DNA from: Mactromeris polynyma
Lineage: Eukaryota; Mollusca; Bivalvia; Venerida; Mactridae
NCBI GenBank assembly: GCA_032209605.1
Contig: JASFXZ010000045.1
Coordinates: 124,001-188,000 of the forward strand
DNA length: 64,000 nucleotides
Reading direction: 5' to 3'
The notes beneath the pieces were generated by a model, which saw nothing but the letters and a program-made list of their open reading frames with translations, was not told where the DNA came from and ran no database searches. Of the stretch, positions 22,889-35,935 are shown piece after piece (the stretch's first letter is position 1; each line of letters begins with the position of its first letter). Made by a program: the position numbers and the translations under genes.

Positions 22889-23830
22889 ATTTATGTTGTT
22901 ACGGAGAGTTCACAGTTGTACTTAATATCCCCAAGTCCGTAATATGGTACTTCAGATGAATCACCGACCACGCACTGATTTGGAATCGCGTGAAAATTGA
23001 GAAAATGGAATTGAATCACAAACAAAACTGTCACTCATAAAGATTAATGAAAAATGAAAGGAAATTTTCTTCACCATCCAGAAACTTAATTTGATAGAAA
23101 TCCGGCGTTTTGAACCGACAACACAGAATCTTCGCTTAATTTAGAGTTAAAAACAATCGAAAATTATCAAGAATTTATTCTTCTATCGCATTAGTCTAAA
23201 ATAAAAGCTTGTGAAACATTACACTATTTGCTACAAATTAGAACATTTGTGGTGAAGAAATACAGTACACTAAATAAAATTAGCCTATGTTCTATTTAAT
23301 GACATATAGGCCTATATACGTATATATACATGACATCTTTCTTACATATGTACATGCATATGTTTTCAATCCTGAATCTTCCGGAATGTTCAGTGTTGAT
23401 TAAGTCACGACTGAGTCATGTGATCAGTTTCTCACTTTTGATCTGGAACACACAATAACATATACGGTCCCTGGTTGTGGCCAAGTTTGATGTAAAATAA
23501 GTTCATATAAGTCCCTGCTTTTGATACGAAAGCAAATAATCGTCTATATAGACAGAATGCATGGTTAGGCCTAACCAATGATTTAAGTCAAATTAAAAGG
23601 CTTGCCATTTATGATTATGCTGGGAGGAAAATAAGTAAAGTGTCATTTGAAATATATAATAGACTGATACACAATGAATGGTGATTCAAAATATCACTCG
23701 GAACTTAAAAAAGATGCTATTTGACGAGAAAATTTCCGCAATATGCGTAGTTAATTAATATTTAAAGCAAACTTGTCATAAGTCAAAACTGTTTGTGAAC
23801 AATAGTTGTAATGGCTGCCTGCCCAGCTAG
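22889..23830 (-). promoter_or_regulatory. GCLM upstream region with a TGAGTCA site
   Basis: No coding segment. At 23412-23418 is TGAGTCA, an AP-1/Maf-type core, 524 bp upstream of the GCLM start codon. Vertebrate GCLM is controlled by Nrf2/Maf and AP-1 through such sites, so this is a candidate site. A single 7 bp match in 900 bp can occur by chance. No clear TATA box. Confidence 0.3.
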
Positions 23831-23929
23831 ATATGGCCCAAAATGTGCACCTCTGCGCAAGTGGGCGCATTAGTTACCCCTTCTTTCCTTTGGTAACTGA
23901 AGGTAACTTGTTCTATCTCTTTGGTAACT

Positions 23930-26719
23930 CAGTCAATGCAGTGGTAACTTTTCTATTTCTATCAAAATATGAAAAAACATACCCTCATAGTTCCAGTTAC
24001 CAGGTAACTGCACTATGTCTTTGGTAACTTTGAGGTAACTGGTGGTAACTCAGTCAATGCAGTGGTAACTTTTCTATTTCTATCAAAATATGAAAAACAT
24101 ACCCTCATATTTCCAGTTACCAGGTAACTGCACTATGTCTTTGGTAACTTTGAGGTAACTGGTGGTAACTCCGTCAATGCAGTGGTAACTTTTCTACTTC
24201 TATCAAAATATGAAAAACATACCCTCATATTTCCAGTTACCAGGTAACTGCTCTATGTCTTTGGTAACTTTGAGGTAACTGGTGGTAACTCAGTCAATGC
24301 AGTGGTAACTTTTCTATTTCTATCAAAATATGAAAAACATACCCTCATATTTCCAGTTACCAGGTAACTGCACTATGTCTTTGGTAACTTTGAGGTAACT
24401 GGTGGTAACTCAGTCAATGCAGTGGTAACTTTTCTATTTCTATCAAAATATGAAAAACATACCCTCATATTTCCAGTTACCAGGTAACTGCACTATGTCT
24501 TTGGTAACTTTGAGGTAACTGGTGGTAACTCAGTCAATGCAGTGGTAACTTTTCTACTTCTATCAAAATATGAAAAACATACCCTCATATTTCCAGTTAC
24601 CAGGTAACTGCTCTATGTCTTTGGTAACTTTGGGGTAACTGGTGGTAACTCAGTCAATGCAGTGGTAACTTTTCTATTTCTATCAAAATATGAAAAACAT
24701 ACCCTCATATTTCCAGTTACCAGGTAACTGCACTATGTCTTTGGTAACTTTGAGGTAACTGGTGGTAACTCAGTCAATGCAGTGGTAACTTTTCTATTTC
24801 TATCAAAATATGAAAAACATACCCTCATATTTCCAGTTACCAGGTAACTGCTCTATGTCTTTGGTAACTTTGAGGTAACTGGTGGTAACTCAGTCAATGC
24901 AGTGGTAACTTTTCTACTTCTATCAAAATATGAAAAACATACCCTCATATTTCCAGTTACCTGGTAACTGCACTATGTCTTTGGTAACTTTGAGGTAACT
25001 GGTGGTAACTCAGTCAATGCAGTGGTAACTTTTCTACTTCTATCAAAATATGAAAAACAAACCCTCATATTTCCAGTTACCAGGTAACTGCACTATGTCT
25101 TTGGTAACTTTGAGGTAACTGGTGGTAACTCAGTCAATGCAGTGGTAACTTTTCTACTTCTATCAAAATATGAAAAACATACCCTCATATTTCCAGTTAC
25201 CTGGTAACTGCACTATGTCTTTGGTAACTTTGAGGTAACTGGTGGTAACTCAGTCAATGCAGTGGTAACTTTTCTACTTCTATCAAAATATGAAAAACAT
25301 ACCCTCATATTTCCAGTTACCAGGTAACTGCACTATGTCTTTGGTAACTTTGAGGTAACTGGTGGTAACTCAGTCAATGCAGTGGTAACTTTTCTACTTC
25401 TATCAAAATATGAAAAACATACCCTCATATTTCCAGTTACCAGGTAACTGCACTATGTCTTTGGTAACTTTGAGGTAACTGGAGGTAACTCAGTCAATGC
25501 AGTGGTAACTTTTCTACTTCTATCAAAATATGAAAAACATACCCTCATATTTCCAGTTACCAGGTAACTGCTCTATGTCTTTGGTAACTTTGAGGTAACT
25601 GGTGGTAACTCAGTCAATGCAGTGGTAACTTTTCTACTTCTATCAAAATATGAAAAACATACCCTCATATTTCCAGTTACCAGGTAACTGCACTATGTCT
25701 TTGGTAACTTTGAGGTAACTGGTGGTAACTCAGTCAATGCAGTGGTAACTTTTCTACTTCTATCAAAATATGAAAAACATACCCTCATATTTCCAGTTAC
25801 CAGGTAACTGCACTATGTCTTTGGTAACTTTGAGGTAACTGGTGGTAACTCAGTCAATGCAGTGGTAACTTTTCTACTTCTATCAAAATATGAAAAATAT
25901 ACCCTCATATTTCCAGTTACCAGGTAACTGCACTATGTCTTTGGTAACTTTGAGGTAACTGGTGGTAACTCAGTCAATGCAGTGGTAACTTTTCTACTTC
26001 TATCAAAATATGAAAAACATACCCTCATATTTCCAGTTACCAGGTAACTGCTCTATGTCTTTGGTAACTTTGAGGTAACTGGTGGTAACTCAGTCAATGC
26101 AGTGGTAACTTTTCACATTCTGTCAAAATATGAAAAACCTGCCCATGCATTGTTAGTTACCAGATAACTGCACTATATCTTTGATAACTTTGAGGTAACT
26201 GGTGGTAACTCAGTCAATTCAGTGGTAACTTTTCTACTTCTATCAAAATATGAAAAACATACCCTCATATTTCCAGTTACCAGGTAACTGCTCTATGTCT
26301 TTGGTAACTTTGAGGTAACTGGTGGTAACTCAGTCAATGCAGTGGTAACTTTTCACATTCTGTCAAAATATGAAAAACCTGCCCATGCATTGTTAGTTAC
26401 CAGATAACTGCACTATATCTTTGATAACTTTGAGGTAACTGGTGGTAACTCAGTCAATTCAGTGGTAACTTTTCTACTTCTATCAAAATATGAAAAACAT
26501 ACCCTCATATTTCCAGTTACCAGGTAACTGCACTATGTCTTTGGTAACTTTGAGGTAACTGGTGGTAACTCAGTCAATGCAGTGGTAACTTTTCACATTC
26601 TGTCAAAATATGAAAAACCTGCCCATGCATTGTTAGTTACCAGATAACTGCACTATATCTTTGATAACTTTGAGGTAACTGGTGGTAACTCAGTCAATTC
26701 AGTGGTAACTTTTCTACTT
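23930..26719 (+). repeat. 120 bp satellite array, left arm, about 23 monomers
   Basis: The monomer contains CAGTCAATGCAGTGGTAACT, ATCAAAATATGAAAAACATA and CAGTTACCAGGTAACTG. Period is exactly 120 bp from 24051 to 26691. Each monomer has five GGTAACT and one AGTTACC. Near the inner end a divergent monomer (CACATTCTGTC, GCCCATGCATTG) alternates with the standard one at 26114, 26354 and 26594, giving a 240 bp higher-order unit. Confidence 0.97.
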
Positions 26720-27560
26720 CTTTTACGAAGCGTTTGGAGGCGGGGGTTCTTCACCATTAGTTGTTTCCCTAAATCTAGTACCACTGTAAACAGCACGCAA
26801 GGCGAATGTCGTTCTATTCATTTTTATTCCACACAAGTCCAAAATAATAACAATAAGTACAATAACAGTTCACAGTGCACATATGTTTTATGCACAAATT
26901 AAGTTGCCAATCATTTCTGATAACTAAGTAAGTATTTCATAAAGTAAACTTTCACAAAGTATGTTTCACACAGTAATTTATTCTAAGCTTCTTTCTTTAT
27001 ATTATATTATTTTTTATTTAAGGAAGCATGCCTTTTAATATAACTGTGTCCATGAACTGACATATGGAGCACATATTTAGCAATCTATTTTATAAGAAGC
27101 AAAACAATAAATATATATCTAGACAATTGGTCACCATAAAGATGGCTTAATTTCAAACATATCAATGCATCAATTAAATTTGTTCGCACCTAATCATAAT
27201 TATACAAACATGGCTTTGCACCTCAACCCTGATGAAAGGAAGTGGAGACATGAGAATTATGACAGATAAATTATGGTTTAAATAGTTTTAAATGAAAATA
27301 AATGTAGGTTTTCTTAATATCAAAGGAATTGCGCAAAAATGACAATGTTAACACCATTATCTGGATTTGAAAAAAAAAATTTTTTGCGCTGGGTCGAAAT
27401 TTCCCGGTACGAAAAAAAAGTGAATTCCGTATATGTAATTTGTCAGGGTTTTGTTTGTTTATTATCATCAGCAAATGGAAGAACATGTTCCCAGCAACTA
27501 CCGCGTTATCGTGTCGGTAGACTGTCTTGCAGACCTGTAGCAACAGTTTGTTCGGTTAAA
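26720..27560. other. Foldback interior, left unique part; no gene seen
   Basis: AT-rich sequence without recognisable coding content. Confidence 0.45.
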
Positions 27561-27564
27561 ATTT

Positions 27565-30500
27565 TGGGATGTCAGAGCACAATGTGCCACCATGGCAATG
27601 AGGAGGGAGGGCATCTCGTGGGCTAGGGTGGTTGACTCCGTTTCACAAGCTGAGAAAGCATACCTCGCAGCTCAAAAAGGGGGGGACAGTCGCGGCCACC
27701 CAAGCCCTATAAACGTCTCGACGACTAGGACTCCCCGTCCAAATCAACCCCAATAATGTCCACTCCTCCCAACCCTATATCTCCAGGGGGGTGGATCACG
27801 GTGGGAGTCAAAAAGTCGTCGAGTCCCAACAAAGAAACAAATATAGAGGTGTCCGAGGCTGTCCCTGCCTTACAGATTTCCTAAAGAGGAAACTCCTATA
27901 AAGAGCACTCCTGGTACCACAACAAAACACATTCACTGAGGCACAACAACACAAAGAAAAGCAATTCCAAGTCACCTAAAAACACAACAAAAGTATTCAT
28001 CTAGACATTCAGGACCTATCAAAAATTACAGAAAAACTCATTTTAGATAAATCACGACCGATCAGAACTCATTTACAAAAATTCATTTCCAATTTTTATG
28101 AAAAAACATTTGACAATTACAGCAACAAACATTTAACAGAAAACAACATCAAAGAAACACCATCACCAAATACTAACAACACTATAACAGAAATACATAA
28201 CAATAAAACCACAGCACCACTACCAGGGTTGCTCAGGAGCTCCCACGTCCACCGGGCCCTGTTAAGAGCACTGGAGCTAGGGTAAATAGGACTCCGGGTA
28301 AATTAAGATCAGGCAGGAGGCTGTAAATGATACCGACACAGTCTCCTCGCTGCAAACAATATCAGGAGACAAGATGTAGATATATCAGACTCAGTTATGT
28401 GTAGTGGACTAAATATAATATCCTACAATGCCAATTCTCTTAATGTCTCAAAAATAACTGAAATAAAACTTTTGATAGATAAAAATCCACATATAGACAT
28501 TTTATGCATCCAGGAAACCTGCTTCAAAATTAATCATGAACAAAATATCCCTGGATTCAATTTAGAACATAAGAACTTTATGAAAAAAAAAATCATGTGG
28601 TGGTTTGGCTATATACATGTACATAAAAAATAATCTAAATTATGAACACATCAGGGTAGACAATCCCAGAAACAAAAATAATGACTCCTTAATAGAATAT
28701 CAATTAGTTAAAATATACTTGAAAGATCAATCCTTTTATCTTGTTAATTTATATTTGAGAGAGATCAGCTCAGAATCTCTTGAACGTATATCATCAATCC
28801 CCTCTGAGGATGGAGCAAAAAAATGTATAATAACAGGGGACTTTAATGCTCACCATCATGCATGGGGCTCAAAAACTATAAATCATCGGGGTAGGGAAAT
28901 TTTGACCTGAGCTGAAAAACATGACTTGATTTTACTGAATGATGGCAGTGCTACTAGAATTGACAAACCAACAGGAAATCTATCTTCCATAGATCTTACT
29001 TTTTCAAATCCAAAAATTGCTTCATCTACAGTTTTGGGAGTTTTCGGAGACAATCTGGGGTCAGATCACTTTCCAATCTTAATAAGTGTTAACATTCCAA
29101 ATTCTGAAACTTCTGAGAAATTTTCGAAATTCGTATTAAATAAAGCAGACTGGTCCAAATTTAAATCACTCTGCAATACCATTTCTTCAGATCAAGTCTA
29201 CTGTGATGATATAAATGAACATCTTAAAAATTTGACAGAATTAACACTACACATGGCCGAACGCAGTTTACCAGTCTCAGCGCCCAGTAATAAAACCAAA
29301 AAAGAAGTTCCGTGGTGGAATAGCGACTGTCATGAAGCGGTACAGGGTAGAAATTGGACTTTATATTTAGCTAAAAGAAACCCCTGCCTGACAAATATTC
29401 AAAAACTTCAAATAGCTGAAAATCATGCTAAAACTATACTACCGGTATATACTTCATTCAAAACAGAAAAATTGGCAAGAATTTTGTGAATCTTTAATTT
29501 TAAAAAGTGCCAAATCAAAACAATTCTGGAACAAAATTCATAAATTAAAAGGAGAAAGAATAAACCCTGTACCGTTATTAAAATCAAAAGATACTATTGC
29601 TAAAACACCCTTTGAAAAGGCTCAAATTTTAGTTCAGCATTATAAAGAAGTTTCAAGTGACTCAAATTTAACTTCAGAAACTTTGGATTATCAAAAACAC
29701 TTTGAGTCACTACATAGTGAAAACGTATATGAGCCGGGTTAAATAACATACCATTAAACAAACCTTTCTCTATATTAGAACTAACTAAATGCATTCATGA
29801 CAGAAGCGACTCGGCCCCTGGACTTGACAAAATTACCTATTCTATGTTTAAAAATATGCCATCCTCTACACTACAGCTTTGGCTTGAACTTTTTAATAGA
29901 ATCTGGAGTGATGGTGTCTATCGCACAGCCTGGAAAGAAGCCTGTATTATACCGATAAAAAACCTAAAAAATGCAATAATGAACCAAAATCCTATAGACC
30001 CATAAGCCTTACATCACACGTCGGAATGATACAGGCCGGAACTCATTTACGACAGGTGGGTTTTATTTTTTGAAATTTCATAAGAATATTGACATTATTT
30101 GTTTGTAGCCATTATATTGGTGGTTATTTCCGTTTTCAACTTATTTCAGGTGGCAAGAACCTTCAATCGGCGGCTACAAACAAATAATGTCAAATTTCAA
30201 AAAATAAAACCCACCTGTCGTAAATGAGTTCTGGCCTGTATCATTCCGACGGCTCGGGCGTGTTCTTCTTCAGTCATTCTCACCATGTTTTGTGTTTTTC
30301 AAAAAGGATTTTCATCAGCAATGACAAAAGTGTACACGAACACGTGCAAATATGTGTCCATGCCCCGCACGTGCGAAACGTGCTATAAACGTCAATACGC
30401 CTAATACGATAAATTTCATAGCGAGCCGGCTAAAAAAATCAATAATTCGCTGCATTACCTGTTCAAATATCGCTATGTGAAATTTTGTGTGAATACATGC

Positions 30501-31270
30501 ATTATTAGAAAAATAATAATACAATATAAACTGACCGATTAGGAATTTGGTTGAGTGTACAGCCGAAATGATAGCCATTGATATCGCTGAGCTGGATACT
30601 AGAAAATAAATCTACGAAAACTGCTATATTTTCAGATTCTTTATCCTCACTCCAATCAATACAAAATCTTAAAAGTAAATCTAGACCAGACATTTTAGAC
30701 TCAATCCTTAAAACTTACTCAAACATTAAACTTTTAGGTCTAGAATTAAAAATAAGCTGGTGTCCGGCTCATATAGGTATCAATGACAATGAAATTGCGG
30801 ATCTGGCAGCCAAAGCGGGTCTAAAACATACAAATGTAGACAGTTGTGTGAAACTCTCACCCACCGGGGTGTGTTCATTGGTCAGATCACACTCCATCAA
30901 ATGCTGGAAACAGTATTATAGGGGAAAAGTTTCTGATCCTTTCCAATACTTGGTGGGGCTCAGGTGGCCTGAAATTTATTCCCTGGACTATAAAATGGAC
31001 AGGTGCATTACCCGCCTGAGACTGGGTGCAAATCTGTTGTCTTGAGCCCAGGGTCAGTATATCCTGGGACTGGACCCCATTTGCACCCAGTGCAGAGTGA
31101 AGAACACAACTTATCACTTTCTGCTACACTGTAGTATTCATAGCTCTCCCAGGACCGAGCTTAGAGGCGTCCTTGCTAGATTGAATCTTTCCTTTAATAT
31201 AGAAAATATACTCAACCCAAGCAAGGCGGTTCGACGCTCAGTCTTCAAGGCTTTAGAAATATATCACTGA
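27565..31270 (+). mobile_element. Degenerate I/jockey-type LINE, RT palm missing
   Basis: Pieces in order on the plus strand. A possible ORF1 tail lies around 27565-27860. The endonuclease domain is at 28397-29490 (ISYNANSLN, DILCIQET, TGDFNAHHHAWGS, IDLTFSN, SDHFPI), broken by a frameshift at an A-run near 28590 and a stop at 28908. The start of reverse transcriptase is at 29740-30025 (SDSAPGLDKITYSMF, SYRPISLTSHVG). RNase H is at about 30550-31045 (TAEMIAIDI, IFSDSLSSLQS, SWCPAHIGINDNEIADLAAK). A C-terminal Cys/His cluster follows (CTQC, H, C) at about 31083-31130. Between 30020 and 30530 the RT palm and thumb are replaced by a hairpin MITE and unrelated sequence. Several frame breaks mean it cannot be active. 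An RNase H after RT points to the I superfamily. Confidence 0.85.
30020..30250. mobile_element. 231 bp near-perfect hairpin MITE
   Basis: Arms 30020-30110 and 30172-30250 both read GTCGGAATGATACAGGCC inward and continue ACTCATTTACGACAGGTGGG, then GACATTATTTGTTTGTAGCC. They differ by one substitution and a 12 bp insertion in the left arm. The loop is about 60 bp. It sits where the LINE reverse transcriptase frame breaks off. Confidence 0.9.
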
Positions 31271-34200
31271 CTGTCAGATGACAGATAAAATCTAAAGCCT
31301 CCCACTCGGCCCATGTTGCTCCATTAACCCCAGTACCGTGTGGAATCCTACATTACCTATATGACAAAAACTGTGAAATCATTGTATCAATATCCTATTT
31401 GGTATTCTCATATTATTGTTTTTTGTTTATATCTCTTGCTTCTGGTCTATAGACCATACTCTAGTCTATATATCTACTTTAAATATCGCATACTGTTCTG
31501 CATATTTTATCATAAACATTTGAATTACATAGCAAATATAATATTAAAACATACAACTCTAATTAAAATCAAGGCAGAAAATGCCTTATAATCATAACTG
31601 AGTCTATAAAATAGACAAAATTAAATTTAATTAAAACTATAAAAATTAATGTGTACACACCAGTATTTAAATATACTGATGTGTGGTATGGTTTCTGCAC
31701 TGTCCTGGGATTAAACCTGCCTTGCGTTCAGTAGCAAATATAATATTAAAACATACAACTCTAATTTTGTCTATTTTATATGTAACTTTATGATTATGGT
31801 GTATCAGTGAAATTGAATAAAATGTGAAAACAACTAGAGACCAATCTATGTGTTCTGAACTGAGCGTTAAGGGACCATAAACAACTATAATACTGCTCTT
31901 TGGTCTGTTGTGTGACCCAGTACACAAAATCACATAGAGTGATATATTATAATTGTTTTTGTTGAAATCAACTAAAGACAGTTTCCCACTCAGACCTGCA
32001 AACATATTTTGGAATAGGGCATAATTCCATGGGATTGGTATTATATCAACAAACATGTTTATTTGTGGCATATTTGATAAATATATGTCACACAGTAAAA
32101 ATTTAAATAAATATGCATTATAAAAGAATGCACTAATGATGTATTTCTCTGTATTTGTTGAAAAAATGTTATCATCTTTTTTAACAAAAACTATTACCAG
32201 ATAGTCTGAAATAATAAAACTTCATCATAAACATTATTCATAAATATATTGATTCTTTTATTCCATCTTAAATTCATTTATCCTGCACTTTTCCTATATA
32301 TGCAAAAAACGAAAGGGCCATGCACACACACCTATCATATATCAGTTGTATTTAGATATAGATATATGTTTATCATTATACAATAAAAAATAATGGTCCA
32401 CTGCCCTTCATTTAAAACAAACTGGAAGATCATGAAGCCATGGTATACTAAAGGTCTTTATGCATAAATATGTATACAGTGTTATAATCTTAGAATTCAA
32501 CTTGTCAGGCCCTTTTCAGTTTCAAAAATATGGACAAACATGACTTTATTTAACAAACACAATGTTTATGTTTTCCTAATGCAGTTTTACAAATATTGGA
32601 CAGAATATTCTTTTTTTAATGCATTCATTAATAATGTATTTACATCACACTTAATCAAACATTAACTTCCATCTGCCATATATCATGGGATTTATGGTCC
32701 CTGCTAAGACAGGAAGTGAGATACAGATTGTGCCCCTGATGTTAGATGAAGACATGTATCCCACTGTGCAATTTGTATAGTATTGCATAATATGATGTAA
32801 TCCTTCTTATGGCCGTATCCCAGTTTGTCTCAAATCCAAATTAAGATCAGATGAGGGTTTTCATTGGTTGATTTCAAAGTTTGAAAATTATAAGTTACAT
32901 AACGTTGCGAAAGATAATGTGTGGAAATTTATCTAGATAAAACTTGTTTGAAATTAGCCAATCAGATGTATCGATTATTGATGATTAGCCAGAAAGAAGT
33001 TAGCACATGTAATTTTAAATTTAAAATGTACAATTTATATAAGTCATTTCACCAAGTCTTATTTCAGCAGTGAAATGTTGTGTGTTTGTTTAGTGTTTTT
33101 CAATCATAATTCATGTGAATACCACAAACTGAATAAAATTTATATTCAATGTTACAGAATATTAAAAGAGTTCAAGCTTATTAGTTTGTGACATTGAGTG
33201 TTCTGTAAATTTGAACCTGAAATGTTCACATTTACAGATATCTTAGTGTTATTAGAGACATGTATAATTGTAACTTATAAGACACTGGTGTTATTAAACA
33301 ATAACCCATGGAAATGTACTTGCATTATTCCCACAATGTAAGGAGACAAAAATGCTAAACCAAAGCCCTAAATACCATTTAGGTCTTGGGCTAAACATAA
33401 CTCATAAACTTAAAATGATGATTTCAAGTAATCAGCAGTTCATATATTTTCAGGTCTTGTTATAATTACATATAAATTACAAAATAGTGTCCGTCGGAAC
33501 ATTTAAAGCCTCTAACATACCTATCTTATGAACACAAAATGATATTTGTATGCAAAAAGTTAACAATTAATTGAAACAGATATGAGAGGTAAAATTGCTA
33601 CAGGTTTTAGTTTCAACTGAATAAATCCCCTGTATTGGTTTTGCACTTAGCTGTTGTTCCACACAGATTTATAATAGGATGTTAATTTTTTTAATGGGAC
33701 AATTTATTTTAACAAAGTTGTTTCTTTACTTAAAATTGTTAACAAATCAGACATGGGGTCATTTACTTGAAAAAGTAATCAATTAAATTATGATTATTTT
33801 GCTTATTTTCAGTAATCGATTACTTCATGATTAATGCATAATTTGCAAGGAATCGATTTAGACTTGTGTTAGACTTAATGATGCTTATTTTAGTTTACTT
33901 ATTGCATTTAACCATCATTAGCATTGCAAATGCCTTATCACCGAGTCGACTCTCAGGTTGAAAGAACATTTTTGATCTGAAAAGCAGTTTATTCTATTAA
34001 ATCTATGTTTCATTATAGTTTTACCCCACAGATTAACTTAAACAACAACAACAACTTTTATTCAGCATTAAGCAATAAAACATGCTTCTAGCCTACATCA
34101 ATACACAATAATATACAGTTAAACAGATGTAGTCAATAAGCAAGGATAATTAATTGAGACAAAGGGTAATTTTAATGAGAAGCTTAAGAAAAAAGAAAAT

Positions 34201-34790
34201 AATAATAAATATTATGTATTGACATGTGTATTATTATAAATATTTGGAGAATGTTTTAATCTAATTAATTTCTAAGTTTGTTTGAGTGGTTTATAAATTT
34301 ATTCAATGTTGGCCAAGTGTAATATTTAGATTTTATGAACTTTTTTTCGCATATGTGTGTAAAAAGGACAAATTAATAAAAAGTGATATTCATTTTCTAT
34401 CATTTTGAATTGATTCAGATCATTACAATATTTACAATACCTTTCATTTTTTGTAAAATTGTTCTACATGTATTGTGTCATAGAGTATGATAGACAATAA
34501 GTTACACCCTAGGGCTACAACATGACAGGTTTAACAATGAATAGGTGAGAAATAAGTGGTTGTTAAACAATGGAAGTGTCAATCAATGCGTTTATACCTA
34601 TAACTATTTAATTATGTATCCAATTATCTAAATGTCTACTTGGTAGAAACAGAATAAAAACACAAAATAATCTTAAAATAATCATGATTACTGCCCATTT
34701 TTGGCTGTAATCGATTAAATTATGATTAAAGTAATCAAACAAATGTATGATTAATGATTAAGCCTGATTACTGGGAAATATTAAATATTA
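31271..34790. other. Foldback interior, right part; no gene seen
   Basis: AT-rich. A 35 bp phrase, AGCAAATATAATATTAAAAC and following bases, occurs twice (about 31532 and 31734). Around 33770-33850 and 34680-34785 are GTAATCGATTA and ATGATTAATG phrases in both halves, suggestive of a non-autonomous hAT-like element spanning 33.77-34.79 kb. A (CAA)n run at 34043-34055 begins what may be an old LINE tail. No gene supported. Confidence 0.4.
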
Positions 34791-35935
34791 CATAGTGCAG
34801 TTACCTGGTAACTGGAAACATGAGGGTATGTTTTTCATATTTTGATAGAAGAAGAAAAGTTACCACTGCATTGACTGAGTTACCACCAGTTACCTCAAAG
34901 TTACCAAAGACATAGTGCAGTTACCTGGTAACTGGAAATATGAGGGTATGTTTTTCATATTTTGATAGAAGGAGAAAAGTTACCACTGCATTGACTGAGT
35001 TACCACCAGTTACCTCAAAGTTACCAAAGACATAGAGCAGTTACCTGGTAACTGGAAATATGAGGGTATGTTTTTCATATTTTGATAGAAGTAGAAAAGT
35101 TACCACTGCATTGACTGAGTTACCACCATTTACCTCAAAGTTACCAAAGACATAGTGCAGTTACCTGGTAACTGGAAATATGAGGGTATATTTTTCATAT
35201 TTTGATAGAAGTAGAAAAGTTACCACTGCATTGACTGAGTTACCACCAGTTACCTCAAAGTTACCAAAGACATAGTGCAGTTACCTGGTTACTGGAAATA
35301 TGAGGGTATGTTTTTCATATTTTGATAGAAGTAGAAAAGTTACCACTGCATTGACTGAGTTACCACCAGTTACCTCAAAGTTACCAAAAACATAGAGCAG
35401 TTACCAGGTAACTGGAAATGTGAGGGTATGTTTTTCATATTTTGATAGAAATAGAAAAGTTACCACTGCATTGACTGAGTTACCACCAGTTACCTCAAAG
35501 TTACCAAAGACATAGTGCAGTTACCTGGTAACTGGAAATATGAGGGTATGTTTTTCATATTTTGATAGAAGTAGAAAAGTTACCACTGTATTGACTGAGT
35601 TACCTCTAGTTACCTCAAAGTTACCAAAGACATAGAGCAGTTACCTGGTAACTGGAAATATGATGGTATGTTTTTCATATTTTGATAGAAGTAGAAAAGT
35701 TACCACTGTATTGACTGAGTTACCACCAGTTACCTCAAAGTTACCAAAGACATAGTGCAGTTACCTGGTAACTGGAAATATGAGGGTATGTTTTTCATAT
35801 TTTGATAGAAGTAGAAAAGTTACCACTGTATTGACTGAGTTACCACCAGTTACCTCAAAGTTACCAAAGACATAGTGCAGTTACCTGGTAACTGGAAATA
35901 TGAGGGTATGATTTTCATATTTTGATAGATTTTTC
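34791..35935 (-). repeat. 120 bp satellite array, right arm, about 9 monomers inverted
   Basis: Reverse complement of the left-arm monomer: CAGTTACCTGGTAACTGG, TATGTTTTTCATATTTTGAT, TTACCACTGCATTGACTG. Period 120 bp from 34859 to 35819. The outermost monomer is broken near 35935 and replaced by unrelated sequence up to about 35990. Confidence 0.97.

Noticed and set aside
23930..26719. CRISPR-like array
   Set aside because: The whole 120 bp monomer is repeated, with no constant-repeat/unique-spacer pattern, and the setting is a eukaryotic genome.
28397..31270. LINE as an active element
   Set aside because: Frameshifts, a stop at 28908 and loss of the RT palm make it a pseudogene.
31667..32071. 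134-codon minus-strand frame inside the foldback element, considered as a transposase
   Set aside because: No DDE motif, zinc finger or other recognisable feature, and no splice context.
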